Of a stretch of 64,000 bases of DNA, positions 26,701 through 48,409 are shown in pieces. Both the position numbers and the translations under genes were made by a program. Source of the stretch: Branchiostoma floridae (lineage: Eukaryota; Chordata; Leptocardii; Amphioxiformes; Branchiostomatidae); NCBI RefSeq assembly GCF_000003815.2, contig NC_049986.1:14959811-15023810 (forward strand). The letters are read 5' to 3'. The notes under the pieces were generated by a model. It saw nothing but the letters and a program-made list of their open reading frames with translations. It had not been told where the DNA came from and ran no database searches. Numbering within the stretch: position 1 is the stretch's first letter; each line of letters starts with the position of its first letter.

Positions 26701-29700
26701 GGTCTTGCTTGTAGAAAGGTACAGTAAAGCACAACAAATGATGATGGCTTTCCCTCTTTACAGATGGGACGATAATGGTAAATGTTCAAGACGTAGTACC
26801 ACTAGGTTATTTCCTGTGGCTAGGCAGTGATCTCTGGTTCCTAAATCATGATTGATGCACATTCTTCATCCAATCACCATCNNNNNNNNNNNNNNNNNNN
26901 NNNNNNNNNNNNNNNNNNNNNNNNNNNNNNNNNNNNNNNNNNNNNNNNNNNNNNNNNNNNNNNNNNNNNNNNNNNNNNNNNTCACTCACTCACTCACTCA
27001 CTCACTCACTCACTCACTCACTCACTCACTCACTCACTCACTCACTCACTCACTCACTCAGTTCCAAAGCTAGGTAGCCAAAGGGCAGTCTGTCTGTTCA
27101 TCACTTCTGGCGGTCGTCTGACCTACATGTTTGAGTTTAAAGTTTATTAAGATGTGAAAGTACAAAAACAAACTTTACGAATTTATTTCTTGGTATTATA
27201 ATGCACCATGTTCTGTGTGTTCAGTCATTTGTTGAACCTTCCTGGCCACATGGAGGTCATAACGAAGGTACTTTTTTTCACAACTTTTACTTCTTCACGT
27301 GATTGCATTGGTTTAGGCATACTCAGAGAGTGTCATGCATATCATCAAATTAGTGTGTCCTTAGTGTGGCCCCATAGTATTTTCCCACATACTGTATGAC
27401 CTGTAGGTATTGAAAAGACCTCAACAGCCCATCTAGAATGTCCTATCTCTTAATGAGTCCATCCATACAACCACAACAACTACCAACCTTCAGTATCCAT
27501 ATTGGCACTGATCTGTCAGCAGTGCCCTTCAACATGCAGTTTGAATAATGATGGAGGAGAGACAAACATGTATCTACCTACTGGCAACACTGTCAAAAAC
27601 AAACGGTGCCAAGAGATTGATGACTGATGATGACTACTTAAAAACCTTCTAATCCAAATCTTATTGCTTCATTATAATAATAAATGTATATCAGTGCCTA
27701 CTGTAATGTTTCAATGTCAAATTTCTTATCTAAACCCCAGTATATGTCATAAAAGATGTGATTTATCGTCATCATTATTATTTCTTAGTGGCAGTCTGTT
27801 TTATCTTCACTTCTGAAAAAGCATATCAAATACAATTTACTGGCAGATATCAGAAAATCTTACAGCATCTAAGACATTATCAAAGATATCTGGGAGATTT
27901 TCTGATTTATGAGCATCATATCAAAAGATATTACGGATGGCTTCTGGGAAATCAGTGTAAAAGGAACCTTCTAGAAATCTCTTCAGAGCGTGGTGATGGT
28001 GTCATTGTTAACGTGACTCGAAATTGAATCAGCCGAATGTGTCAGATGGGGTACATGTTCATGTGACAGGGGCGCAGTAATGACTCCACTTGTACCCACG
28101 TCACATATCATACTCCACCTCAGTGTCTATAGGTGGTGGGAAATGATTGGCAAGGCTCCAGATATTAAAAGTCAGGAAGTTTCAAGTTTTAATGAACAAT
28201 TTGGGTAAATGAAGACTTAGTGAAAGTGAAAGCAATTTGGATAATGAGTAAATGTGTATAGATATGCACTTAACCGTGGAAGTTAAGTTTTGTTGTAAAC
28301 GTTGCCTTTTACACGTAATTGTAGCATCATGAAATGCCTCAGCATGTTTCTTGACAAAATCTGACATGTGCTTTTACACAGTACATAAGCTACTCATTGC
28401 TGCAACTGGATATATGTTGGTAACTGTCAGATGTTTCAGGTAGTACCCACTGGCTTTTGTACTGTCCGTTATGAAAGGTTGTGAATGCTACCTGAAATGT
28501 CTGAATGTTTATTAACACTTTATTTTGTATTGTGTATCTTGTACATATACCTGGATGTCTTTTAAGATGAAAATCTTCATTCATGAAATATTATAACTTT
28601 ACTCGTCTTGCCCTACAGTAACCCCAATGTACTGCACTAAGCCTGAGAAACATTACATCTCAGTCACTTAGAGATGCACCTGTGCCCTGTAAGCTTATCC
28701 TAAGGCAGAACTAGATACAGCCAAATATACACTTGAAGACAGGATGTGGGTTAAAAATACCCTTGTTATATCCTGAGGCACTTCCTAGCAGTTGAGTCAG
28801 CTATTGTACAGAAGCTTCCAGGCATAATTCCTCATATAAGGTTTCCCTTGTGCATTTGCCTGGGGAAATTCTATGAGGCAAACCACACGTAGGTATGTTT
28901 AGCGATCATTGCAGACAATGATTAAGGTTGCCCCAGGAACTTCCAAGGATTACCTTGTGCTATTCAAACCACATTTTTCAATTTAGGCCTGTTATACAAA
29001 TGCATGTATGGATACAGGGAAGTGAAATAACTCCCTCAATTCATCATCTTAATTACATTAACACATGAAAAACATAAATGCCAACATATTTTGAATGCAT
29101 ACTATAAAAGATTAAATTGGTGGAGGGTGGAGAGAAAGGTGGTGAGGTAAAAGTAGTGGCAAGCTCATTAATATTCATGAGCAGGGTCACGGTGGTTAAT
29201 AGTGGGTACTATGCCGTGGGAAAGCATAGTACGGCCTGTCAGAGTTTGGTGATGCGGGAACGTCTCTGCATGGGAGAATGCCTAGTAAGCGTTACAGCCA
29301 CATGAACACATGGGTGGGTGGGTTAAAAACTCATACCTTGGATGCATGTTAAAGTTCAATTAAACGATAATCAATTTAAAAAATTTTTTACATTGCACGG
29401 ATGGTTGTTTTTGGTATCTACATCATCTTTGAAGAACCACAAGGTGAAAGTGTAGTGGGTCATAGCTGACCTTTTTATATCACAGACCAGAATTTCTTAC
29501 TGAAATGTTAAAAATGAACTGAACTAGCTGACAAAATAACCATGACACATAGGTTGCTGAATTTCATCTCATGAATATAACTGAGAAAATATTTCTTTTC
29601 TTCATCCCTTGTGTTGTACTAGTAAGAAATGGCCAAAAAGTTGTCAAGGTCTTTGATATCTTTGTAATTGACTAACATTACTTGTTTAAACCTATGCCCA

Positions 29701-32353
29701 TCACATGATCTCTCTGCCTCATGCCCATTCAGAAGCACCACCTAGTGATTCGTTTAGATACTGCAGTGTCATTGCAGCATACCTGTCCTTGGTGCTGAAA
29801 GAACAATGAATGACACAATTTTGCAATTTATATATAACACTTTGCCTAAATTTGCTAAATTGGTAAAATCAGAATCCAGTAGGAAGAAGGTAGGTTGTAT
29901 GATGCCATTCTCCAAGCAAAGCCAAAGACACAACTCACTCAAACTTACTCACTATCCAATGTAGTGTCTGTCATCCCCATCAGGTGAGGAATAGACGTAG
30001 ATGTGATGGCAGCTCGCCAGCGACCTCAATCTTTACGGTTGGCACAGTATAGGTTGAGGATGATATTAAGATTTTCCCCAAAGGATTTTTATGAATAATG
30101 CTTTTAACTCAATCTTGCCCATGTGAGTGCAAGTAAAAGCAGTAATTGTACCCATGCCCAACATTGTTAATCATCTTGGGAGTGGCACATGACTAAGCAG
30201 CATCAAGATAAAAGTAAGTACAAAGGGCCATTGTGCTGAGAAGAAAATACATGTATTTCAAATACTACAGAAAAAAAGCTTTTAAAAACTGATAACCTTT
30301 GATTCTTTTTTCCAGGGGCGTTCCGGTTGTACGACCTTGACCAGGATGGGTACATCACGAGGGACGAGATGATCAGTATAGTCACAGCCATATACGAGAT
30401 GGTGGTAAGTCCGCTACTGTAAATGCCTTTATATTAGCAGTGATTCAAATTTGTAGTAAGGAGAAAATAGCTACATACTTGCATACTACATCCTGGTAAT
30501 TGAAATTGGTTTTAAGTTCGATATAAAGTAGTCACTGCAAACTGCAAACAAAAAACACTTGAGAAAATTTCAGGAGTTACATTACTACAAAAAAGACCAT
30601 TTCCAGCAAAGACCCTAATGAAGCAATCTATGGGATAAGCCCACTTCTTAACCTTTGGAAGTTTGACATATCAGTGCGTATGCATCAGGCTGGAGATGTG
30701 GAGCAGAGCACAGCATGATGAGGGTTAAACTCGAGGCTGAATTCCACCATGTGTGACATTTCATCAACCTTCTCCGTACTGCCTCACTCCGTAACCAATA
30801 GAGACTGGGTTGGCCAAATCAGTGTGGTAAAGGTTTTAAGTAATAAATTTGTGTATGTGGTACTGTGCATATCTAAAGTGTGCTTTGTGGATATTATTAA
30901 TACTTGTCCTCTTAACATGGCTCGAAAGGGACCCCAACATTTGGAAACCTGTATGGTATGTTGTGTTATCATCTCCCTCAACTTCTGCACATGCCTGCGG
31001 AGAACTGCATGTTGCAGCGAGGACCTCTAGTGGATGCTCTCAGCCCTACATGCACTGTACTGTTATTCCCTTGACTAGTCAGAGCTTTAAAGGGAGACAA
31101 AGAGAATGCATTTAGATAGTAGATATGTCTTCTTTGTACTGCATTCTACATCCAGTTGGCATCCTTGATAATGGCATGTGGTAAATTAAATTAGATAGGA
31201 AAAGGTTATCTTCTTTTTTAGGTCTATAATACACAGGACTGCATAGTATAATGCATAGTGCTACTGATGTTTTTGTTTGGACTGAGGTATTGTCATTCTG
31301 TTGTACAATCTTGGGGCATGTTCATCCTTGGAAAGTACGAGGCTCTACTGCACTGTTGCACCAATGCATTTCCTGGGAATCAGGTGGTGGAAGAGAAGTC
31401 AACTTGTAGAGTGTTAAAAATAAAAGTTCACCTTACAACATAATTTCACTCTGCAACAATTTCAGACACAGATACATCTGACAGTGTCTTCCTGAGTGCC
31501 NNNNNNNNNNNNNNNNNNNNNNNNNNNNNNNNNNNNNNNNNNNNNNNNNNNNNNNNNNNNNNNNNNNNNNNNNNNNNNNNNNNNNNNNNNNNNNNNNNNN
31601 AAAAGAGCAGAAATGGTGATGAATTACAAAACTGAGATAATAGACAGCTATCAAGGCTTCTTTTAGAGCATATACCACCTTAAAAAAAGAAGTTCTAGGT
31701 CAAGCTCAAGTGGCAACATGGAGTTGAGTTCTTTCCTCTACCAGACCCCCAGAAATGAAATTGTTGACTTCTTTGCTCTTCGGACATGTACATAAGTGCT
31801 ATTCTCTTTGTTGCAGGGAAACATGGTGAAACTTCCAGAAGAAGAGAACACACCAGAGAAGAGGGTAGACAGAATCTTTGCCCTAATGGACAAGGTAAGT
31901 CGGCATTGACTGCAGTATTTAAACCTACTTTGAAATTCATTCATGATCATATGATTGGCTATTCAAAGACCAACCAGACTTCAGAAAAATCTGAGATCTC
32001 TTGTATCTGGTTAGCTATCAACAAATAAATCATGTAGCCAGAGAACCCTGATTGAAACCTAAGTGTGATCAGTACTTGTCAGTCATATTACAAGCGTCAG
32101 TAAAGCTCATTTACTGGAGTGTTGCTGAAATGCAACTGTCAGAAACTGTGAAGTTACGGACAGACACATTTCAGTAGTGATAGTTTGGTAAGGGTCTCTT
32201 ACTTGTAATTGTTACAGTATTCTTGTATAAGATACAAACTTTTCTTTTCCACAGAACGGAGATGGAAGGTTGTCAATGGAAGAATTTCAGGAAGGTTCCA
32301 AGTCTGACCCCTCTATTGTGCAAGCCCTGTCGTTGTACGATGGCCTGGTATAG
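5690..32353 (+). CDS. NCS1: Neuronal calcium sensor 1 (frequenin), incomplete in this assembly
   Basis: NCS-1 is a myristoylated EF-hand calcium sensor acting at membranes in neurons and secretory cells; family partners include phosphatidylinositol 4-kinase and GPCR kinases. Exons seen: 5690-5753, 6406-6430, 30316-30404, 31817-31894 and 32255-32353, all with GT-AG introns and compatible phases. The N-terminus MGKKNSKL has Gly2 for myristoylation. EF-hand 3 is intact ([12 protein letters not shown]), EF-hand 4 is intact ([12 protein letters not shown], split by an intron), and the protein ends LSLYDGLV as in vertebrates. Intron positions (after the first Trp, before EF3, after MV and after DK) match the vertebrate gene. 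The segment for EF-hands 1-2, about residues 31-102 of an expected 190, was not found between 6431 and 30315. It may lie in the 26882-26981 gap or have been lost in assembly. Identity is secure; completeness is not. Confidence 0.95.
6406..6430 (+). CDS. NCS1: NCS-1 exon 2 (micro-exon, 25 nt)
   Basis: Acceptor TTTTCATTGCAG, then FTEKELQQ plus two bases of Trp30, donor GTGAGT. The same 25-nt exon exists in vertebrate NCS1 (FTEKEVQQW). Confidence 0.93.
8862..9170. repeat. Degenerate 15-16 bp minisatellite carrying CAGGTG E-boxes
   Basis: About 18 imperfect copies of AACAGGTGTATTTGG. By eye about 13 keep an intact CAGGTG, the high-affinity E-box for Snail/ZEB and some bHLH factors. The open frame read on the minus strand across it is only translated repeat. 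Confidence 0.85.
11017..11035. repeat. Poly-C run of 19
   Basis: An uninterrupted run of C in AT-rich intron; the complementary strand could form a G-quadruplex. Its length is likely polymorphic or imprecise in the assembly. Confidence 0.9.
12734..12749 (+). promoter_or_regulatory. RE1/NRSE-like site (isolated)
   Basis: It contains the exact core TCAGCACCAAGGACA, matching the vertebrate REST motif halves TTCAGCACC and GGACAG with the usual two-base spacer, but the last G is T. Its flanks are unlike those of the array further downstream. Confidence 0.5.
12898..13098. mobile_element. Foldback MITE, about 201 bp
   Basis: The left arm starts CATAATTCCACCAGGTGCC and the right arm is its reverse complement. 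Pairing continues with few mismatches for about 70 bp per arm. No coding capacity. Confidence 0.85.
13448..13667. mobile_element. TA-flanked MITE, copy 1
   Basis: Ends read TA-ACACTAGTTCACC and the complement ACTAGCGT-TA. It is about 220 bp with long imperfect terminal inverted repeats that include CCTTTATCCG-type sequence. The flanking TA suggests a Tc1/mariner-type non-autonomous element. Two further copies lie in the same intron. Confidence 0.8.
13719..13739 (+). promoter_or_regulatory. RE1/NRSE-like site (isolated)
   Basis: Reads ATCAGCACCAAGGACAG followed by GAGC, close to the full vertebrate REST consensus (left half, two-base spacer, right half GGACAG, partial GCGCC). Confidence 0.55.
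15466..15683. mobile_element. TA-flanked MITE, copy 2
   Basis: Same family as 13448-13667: it starts TA-ATGCTAGTTCATC, the interior shares ATCAAGTCGACGGATGTTGG with copy 3, and it ends AGCCT-TA. It is more diverged at its right end. Confidence 0.75.
17257..17277 (+). promoter_or_regulatory. RE1/NRSE-like site (isolated)
   Basis: Reads GTCAGCACCAAGGACAGACAC: exact 15-base core, with flanks unlike those of the other isolated sites. Confidence 0.5.
18008..18028 (+). promoter_or_regulatory. RE1/NRSE-like site, best match in the array
   Basis: Reads TTCAGCACCAAGGACAG then GGAT. Both conserved halves of the REST motif are intact with the canonical spacing. A MITE begins 13 bp downstream. Confidence 0.55.
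18041..18259. mobile_element. TA-flanked MITE, copy 3, inserted inside the RE1-like array
   Basis: Ends TA-ACGCTAGTTTACC and ACTAGCGT-TA; 219 bp; the inner arms also pair. It is the best-preserved copy of the family and sits between two array units. Confidence 0.85.
19108..19575 (-). mobile_element. Penelope-like retroelement remnant: GIY-YIG endonuclease domain
   Basis: An open frame of 155 codons contains GVVYHIRC, then a small Cys-containing spacer, [16 protein letters not shown], an SPGHSV-type histidine block and late NRDGG. This is the GIY-YIG endonuclease that ends Penelope-like element polyproteins; there the YIG tyrosine and the following arginine are catalytic. The upstream [17 protein letters not shown] matches the linker after the reverse transcriptase in that group. 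No RT domain is visible upstream, so this is a 5'-truncated copy antisense to NCS-1. Confidence 0.85.
21020..21515. repeat. Four diverged copies of a ~50-bp block, about 130-155 bp apart
   Basis: Blocks near 21022, 21181, 21324 and 21459 share GCC-CAAAACTTGTAAATTCTATG followed by an ATGCATTGACCTT-like tail. Spacing suggests an old tandem repeat of roughly 145 bp. Confidence 0.6.
24598..24921. repeat. Local direct duplication of about 100 bp
   Basis: The copy at about 24598-24712 and the copy at about 24826-24921 share CACTCACTCAAAGCT, CTGCATTTCCTGTAGGTCTA and CAGTGTCAGCAATTGTAAAT. The second lacks a 17-bp internal piece. Confidence 0.8.
25724..26055. repeat. Tandem duplication, unit about 160-177 bp
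   Basis: Copies 25724-25900 and 25901-26055 share TGTCATCTG, ATTTACACAGTCATTAT, AAGCAGATCTTTATATAGAA and GCAATTTCATTAAGTTAAAA. Copy 2 is shorter through small deletions. Confidence 0.85.
26882..26981. other. Assembly gap (100 N)
   Basis: Exactly 100 N, the usual placeholder for a gap of unknown size. It abuts a TCAC microsatellite that probably caused it. NCS-1 exons 3 and 4 might be hidden here. Confidence 0.95.
26982..27060. repeat. (TCAC)n microsatellite
   Basis: About 20 uninterrupted TCAC units starting at the gap edge; the true length is unknown. Confidence 0.95.
29779..29799 (-). promoter_or_regulatory. RE1/NRSE-like site (isolated, antisense)
   Basis: The minus strand reads TTCAGCACCAAGGACAG then GTAT. 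It lies about 0.5 kb upstream of the EF-hand 3 exon and some 11 kb from the array, in the opposite orientation and with different flanks. Confidence 0.55.
30316..30404 (+). CDS. NCS1: NCS-1 EF-hand 3 exon
   Basis: The acceptor follows TTTTTTCCAG. It completes a split Trp, then [17 protein letters not shown] and the [12 protein letters not shown] helix; donor GTAAGT. Canonical calcium-loop residues D1, D3, D5, G6 and E12 are present. Confidence 0.96.
31501..31600. other. Assembly gap (100 N)
   Basis: 100 N placeholder inside the NCS-1 intron between the EF-hand 3 exon and the next exon; no exon is missing here because the flanking exon phases join correctly. Confidence 0.95.
31817..31894 (+). 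CDS. NCS1: NCS-1 penultimate exon
   Basis: Encodes [18 protein letters not shown] then RIFALMDK, 26 residues, phase 0 at both ends; the final Asp-Lys opens the EF-hand 4 loop. Confidence 0.96.
32255..32353 (+). CDS. NCS1: NCS-1 last exon
   Basis: [18 protein letters not shown] completes EF-hand 4; the ending ALSLYDGLV and TAG match the family C-terminus exactly. Confidence 0.97.
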   Translation, partial: NGDGRLSMEEFQEGSKSDPSIVQALSLYDGLV

Positions 32354-34660
32354 GAGCCACAGGGCGCAGGGTCTCTATGCAGTGTACAGACAGTCTTGCC
32401 GACAGTAACAAGTTTTGTCAAAGCCACTTGATCTGGTGATGGAGCAAGGAAGAAGGTGCACCCAACTAGTTTGAAGGCTGCTTCCAACTTGTGTGACTAC
32501 ACGGCTGGGAGTGCACTGAAGCTAATCTGGATTGTATCCAAGCTAAAGATTATTTTGTTGGGATAGTTAACTGTTATTGAAAGAAACAAACTTGAATGCT
32601 CTTAGTAATATGTATTTTATTGGAATATTTTAAACTAAAAGCATTGGAAAGGTTAACTTAAAGAAATGTGTATCACTTTCAATGATGTACTTGAAGATAA
32701 TCAGTGGGCATTATTTCCCAGGAAGAATATCCATCTGTGTGAAGTCATCCTTGTTTCAGAACTATCAATCCTACAGGTTACATGTTGGAATTTTTTCAGA
32801 ATTCTGGTAGCCTTAAGTGACATGAGAGACGTTGATTTTGCGATAACATTTGACATGTCAAAACAAACGTTTCACCAAACCAGACTTTTTAAATGAACTT
32901 GACTTAGAAAGGATACCGACATGTTGAGCAAGGAGTGGTGATATTGATTGTGGTTCCAGATGAGGAACTTGTGATATTACGGTCTAAGCAAATTCAAAGT
33001 GATGATTAAAGTTAACAAAAGTGCAGCTTCTAAAGTATTTTGTCAGAGAAAGGTGTAACTAGTATTTTTATTGGCACTTCCATGTGAGAATACCCACGCC
33101 AGACCGAGTTGTTGATGCAGGAAATGCAAGAATCACTGCTTGACTGTGATTGGAAGATGACCTGATATTTGAGCGTCATGTGACCATCTAGTGCCAGCTG
33201 ATTGGTCAACATTTTATTTGATTCAGTTATGGCATAGATGAGGTAGTGAGGAAACATTAACATGGATGATACAAAACATTTAGAACAGAAAAACACTAAT
33301 AGTCAGTGATACTTCATCACAAATAGATAAGTAGATTGCAACAAGTAGTTTCTGTGGAAGCTTTCTGGTGTCAGTGGGGACAGATTGCAATTTTTATACA
33401 GAGATATATATCTGTCATAGTATGGAAGGTCCATGTATTTATCAGGATAGTCTGTGTTCTATGTGTGCAATATGAACTATGTGACAGGGTTTTTGTGTAA
33501 CGCTGCATGCTGAAATTAAGAGAAGTAGTCACTTTGAGTTTCTGTAGCCTGTACCCATGACATTTTTGTCATGCCTTTTGTTATATAGTATTTAAGGTCG
33601 ACTTGTCTTATTTCTCAAACTAAGATCAACACCAAATATTTGATGACAAAGTTTTCTGTATTGCTATGTACTATTTAACGAGTCCATTTGACAATTACAT
33701 TGTATTGGTTTGAAGCCTTTAACCCACCAACATGATAATGAGTCATTACACAACTGATTTCCTTCTCATCATTAAAATGTTTTGTAAAACAACCCTCTCA
33801 ACTCTGTAAGCTAGAAATAACTGAATCAACCCCAGCCCAGCATAGTCAAAAGTATTTTCCAAAATGTATTACCTCATATTTCTTATTCAGTGCCAAGTTC
33901 TTCCTAAACTACTGTCAGCATGTGTCTCATTCTGTGCATTAATGTTGTGCCTTGATGCATTTTTTAACTAACAATGTTTTATTTATGAACTAGACTTCGT
34001 TGTCAGATGGTAAAATATTATTAACAGAGAAGTTGTCAGGATAGGGTTTGTGTAAATGTTGATGATTTTAGTCCCATGTCTTTTAGTCTTGCCAAGAGTA
34101 AGGTTTAGTCTATATTGCAAAGCCACACACAAATTCAGAATCAAAGCTTAGAATGGGTGTTCAGGTTAAGGCAGGGGCATTATCCCTTTAATTTGTTACA
34201 TACAGGACCAAGACTTATTTGTCCTGGACATGTATTATCGGTAATGCAAGAAAAGATTTCTCAAACTTCTGTGAAGCAGTGAAGGAAAACAATCATGTAG
34301 TGGATAAACCTTGTCAGTACCTGCCTTACACAGCCCTTAAATAGTTACTCTCATGAGCATCAATGAATCGGGTGTTAAGAGTTCTAGAGTAAACTGTACA
34401 TAATGCTGCTGTAGTGTCTGGTGTCTTGTGTAAAGTGAATGTTACTGCAACATGCAGTTGTTTAACTGTTAGTCTTTTTGGACATCTGAAACAAAAATGT
34501 GTGACAAAACTTGTCTTGAAGGTATGTGTTAATAAATACAGTATAACTGAACAGTGTCCTTTGCTTGATATGTTTGTTGAACATGACAGCTAACATTAAG
34601 TAACCACTGCAAGGTACATGTACAAGTACTAGTAACAAACTAAGGTACAAGCATATAAGA
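32354..34660 (+). other. NCS-1 3' untranslated / downstream region
   Basis: AT-rich sequence without exon signals. An AATAAA at 34531-34536 is a possible polyadenylation signal, which would give a 3' UTR of about 2.2 kb. The true 3' end is not determinable here. Confidence 0.4.
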
Positions 34661-35036
34661 GGAATACAATATTTCTGTGACGTGATACTTAAAGTTGCTT
34701 ACCAAGGATTGCCGTACCTTATGAACCAAGAAAGACCCCCACCCCACCCTAAAATTTTGCCAATGTCTAAAAACCTTAAGTTAGTACTTTGTTGTCTTTT
34801 GTCCAGCCATGTGCACTCCATACAGCACTACAAAAACAATACTGTCATTTCATTGAATTCCAATTTTATTCACCATCTATCTCTTCCAACAATACTTAAG
34901 TACAATGTACAACTATTTACACCAAGTACACAGCAGTTCTTCAATAGAAGGCTTGTGGCACTACAAAAACATTTCAGTGACATGATCAGAACATGACAGA
35001 TTCTAATTCAATATCCAGACTTGTTTAGAAATTGGA

Positions 35037-35444
35037 TAGCCTGGATACCATACCCCAACCACAAAATAAATCTTTCGTGTTGGGGTCTGGCAGGATGGCT
35101 GTAGAAAGGTTCTCGAAGGCCCTTGATCAGAGGGAGGAGAACCTAGGATTGATGACCACTCTCACCACAGGTAGCCAGCTCAACACACCACAGTTGGTCA
35201 GCAGGTTATCACAGTAGCAAATCAGGTACTTAGTGGTCACTGTTATGGATTCAAATAGTACAGTTGGGGTGTTTAACCAATCATGGCAGGGGTGTAATTA
35301 CCTTCTGCTGATCCTGTGCTGTTCTATTGGTGGAGTTTTTTTGCCCATTATAAGGGGCAAAATTGAGAAGAGTTCCTATCCCATCAGGCCAGACCCCTGC
35401 ACGATAGATACTTGAGATCGGGCTGGGGTTTGGTAACCAGGCTA
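35037..35444. mobile_element. 408-bp inverted-repeat DNA element with clear target-site duplication
   Basis: The left end TAGCCTGGATACCATACCCC and the reverse complement of the right end TAGCCTGGTTACCAAACCCC differ at two of 20 positions. GAAATTGGA flanks it at 35028-35036 and 35445-35453. The 8-9 bp duplication suits a hAT-type non-autonomous element. It lies between the convergent NCS-1 and GPR107-like genes. Confidence 0.85.
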
Positions 35445-35453
35445 GAAATTGGA

Positions 35454-37446
35454 AAGCCTTGTAGTTATAATGACGGTGAAGCGACATGTAGATACATGCG
35501 AAGCCAAAGATTCAAGTGAAAGACTAAAATATGAAGGTCATGGCCAAGTAATCATCACAAGTGCAAGACAACTCACGAAAATAGACAAAACATAAATAAG
35601 ATGTTCAGAAACAACACTTAAAGTAAATGTATATCTTTCATATCTTGTTGTGGAAATAAGCAAGAAATGCACAAAAAGTCCTGACCTACAAGTTAAATAA
35701 GGAAACTTTTTCTTGGCCACCACTACAGCCACTAACCTTTAAACTTCCAGAAAATCATCCCTCGTCTTTGGACATTCACAGTTTACACATTGTACATGTG
35801 CTATAACCCACAAACATTCATGGGTTCAGAGTACTTTTGTACAATGTTCATCAGCTTTAGACTGGCTATAAAATCTTTCACTTACTACTACATCGACTTG
35901 GGATGTCAAACCAAGAACCACGTCAATACAGAGTTCCCTGAGCTATGTATTTAAACGTCACGGTACACTTGGGTACTTCTCTGCAATCTGCAATAGCTCA
36001 TTCATAGCCTTAAGAGATGGAACACCTTGAATGATCTTACAGTCTTGAAGGCTGTGCATATTCAGAAAAGAAATCTCATAAAAGACAAAAAGTTATATTT
36101 AGGATCAAAAACTGAACAATGGTACATTTACATGTACTTTTGATAAATGAAACATCTGAATCAGTCAATCAAATAGGACATGTCCTCAAACTGTTGGTAA
36201 CTTAACTCTTTCAGAGAAAATATTACCATTTCTTAGAATCAGTTAATAGTCTTGATACCTCATGGATACAATTTATTAACATGGGCATCTGATCATGATC
36301 TGTACAGGGCCAAGAGGTAGCTAACTGGGCTAGGGCCATGGATAACTGTGAGGTCTTCTAATGTGCTGAATGTACAGCAGAAGGGTATCTTGTCCACCAT
36401 CAACAATGATACCGTCAAGCCTCAGGTAAACACGCAGTGTGAAGGACAGCACTCAAATCATTTCTTACTTGGTTACAGTATACAATGTTGATGACTGAGG
36501 AAGCAACAAAGGTTTCCACCATTCTGTCCTGAACAAAATACAAATAAATGTAATGCAGAATAGAGGAATGTTTTAGCCACTAAGACTAACATCAGCCTAT
36601 GTTGTCCTGACTAGCTATTCTGTGTGATACTTCTAGATTTGGCAACTATGTGCACATGAATGATCCACAATTCAAACAAATACACATTTTTACATACGTT
36701 TAAATTCTATAACAAGTTGTTCTTGGTGGATATTTATCACTATCTTGATTATTTTTATTCTATGTACATGTAAATATATAGCAATCATTTAATTTACAAT
36801 TGGGCTCAGTATACATTATTTGTACATTAACTGTTTTCAACAATGAGTCTTGGAGGGATGTCTAATATACATAAATAATGATAAATTGTAAACCGTCCTG
36901 TGTTTTCCCAGGGTTGGTAAGACTACGAAAGCAATCAAAGCTTTCTACAGTATGTGGTGAAATGAATAAATTATGTTCTAACTTTCTTTACCATTCCAAC
37001 AGCCACAGTAATAGAAGCAGGTAAACTTAAAGTCTCTACCATCAGATAACCAGCGTTAGTGTCTCTGTTCACATGCAACACTAGTGCACTGGAGTGTGTC
37101 AACTAATTAGTTTGTTACATAGCTACTGCTTCATCTTTTCTTTCTATGATTTAAAAGTGAAAACTAAGTCTTTAACTGTAGTTATGAAATATTTACAGAT
37201 CAAAGGAATTCAGATTTCAGTGCAGATAGTAGTGAAATGAACAGTATAGAGGTTATGGATAAGAATAACGATTGAGTGACATTGCTACTAGAAACTCATA
37301 AAGATATACTTTAAATTGCACTGGCATACATTGTATGTGAAATTAAATTTCTCTACAAAGTTTGAAATTTTCATCCTTGTGCAATCTCCTGGCAAGAACT
37401 CTTTGTTCCTTTTTTTCTCAGTCAGTCCAATGACACAGCTGCTTGC
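35454..37446 (-). other. Probable 3' UTR / 3' flank of the GPR107-like gene
   Basis: No exon is recognised. Minus-strand AATAAA hexamers occur near 36757 and 36268 and are possible polyadenylation signals. The boundary between the two convergent genes is unknown. Confidence 0.35.
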
Positions 37447-48137
<10,691 letters not shown>

Positions 48138-48149
<12 letters not shown>

Positions 48150-48167
48150 TTTGTAAAAGTGACGTCA
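48138..48167 (-). promoter_or_regulatory. CRE and YY1/TISU-like start element of the GPR107-like gene
   Basis: On the minus strand a perfect CRE, TGACGTCA (48160-48167), lies 10 bases upstream of CAAAATGGCGAC, which contains the start codon at 48149. The latter resembles the TISU/YY1 start element (SAASATGGCGGC) of genes with very short 5' UTRs. Confidence 0.5.
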
Positions 48168-48409
48168 TGGGAGTAAAGCATGCTGGTCCAACCCGGATTA
48201 AGCTCCAAGACCGCATACACCTCGGTACCCTTGGTAATACTGCCTGATAAATTTGTCCTAAGACCACAACCCCTTTCCTCAGATTACACACAAAAGACAA
48301 ATAAAATAATCAAACAATTAAGAGATACAGTAGAAAATTTGAAATCGTATATATTACCATCATATTACGGTTCGTACCAATTTACGCACACGATGCTTCA
48401 AATTTACGG

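Larger units (their letters stand above)
6431..30315 (+). other. NCS-1 intronic interval where exons 3 and 4 are expected
   Basis: Flanking phases require an exon 3 that starts by completing TGG and an exon 4 that ends with the T of a split TGG. I searched by eye for the conserved stretches GFIKDCP, QFFPFGD, VFDENKDG and FIQALSV on both strands and found none. The interval is AT-rich and filled with inverted-repeat elements, local duplications and RE1-like sites, listed separately. Stretches not listed within it hold nothing I recognise. Confidence 0.7.

Noticed and set aside
26848..27150. Open frames across the N gap with repeated HSLT
   Set aside because: They are translation of N and of the TCAC microsatellite.
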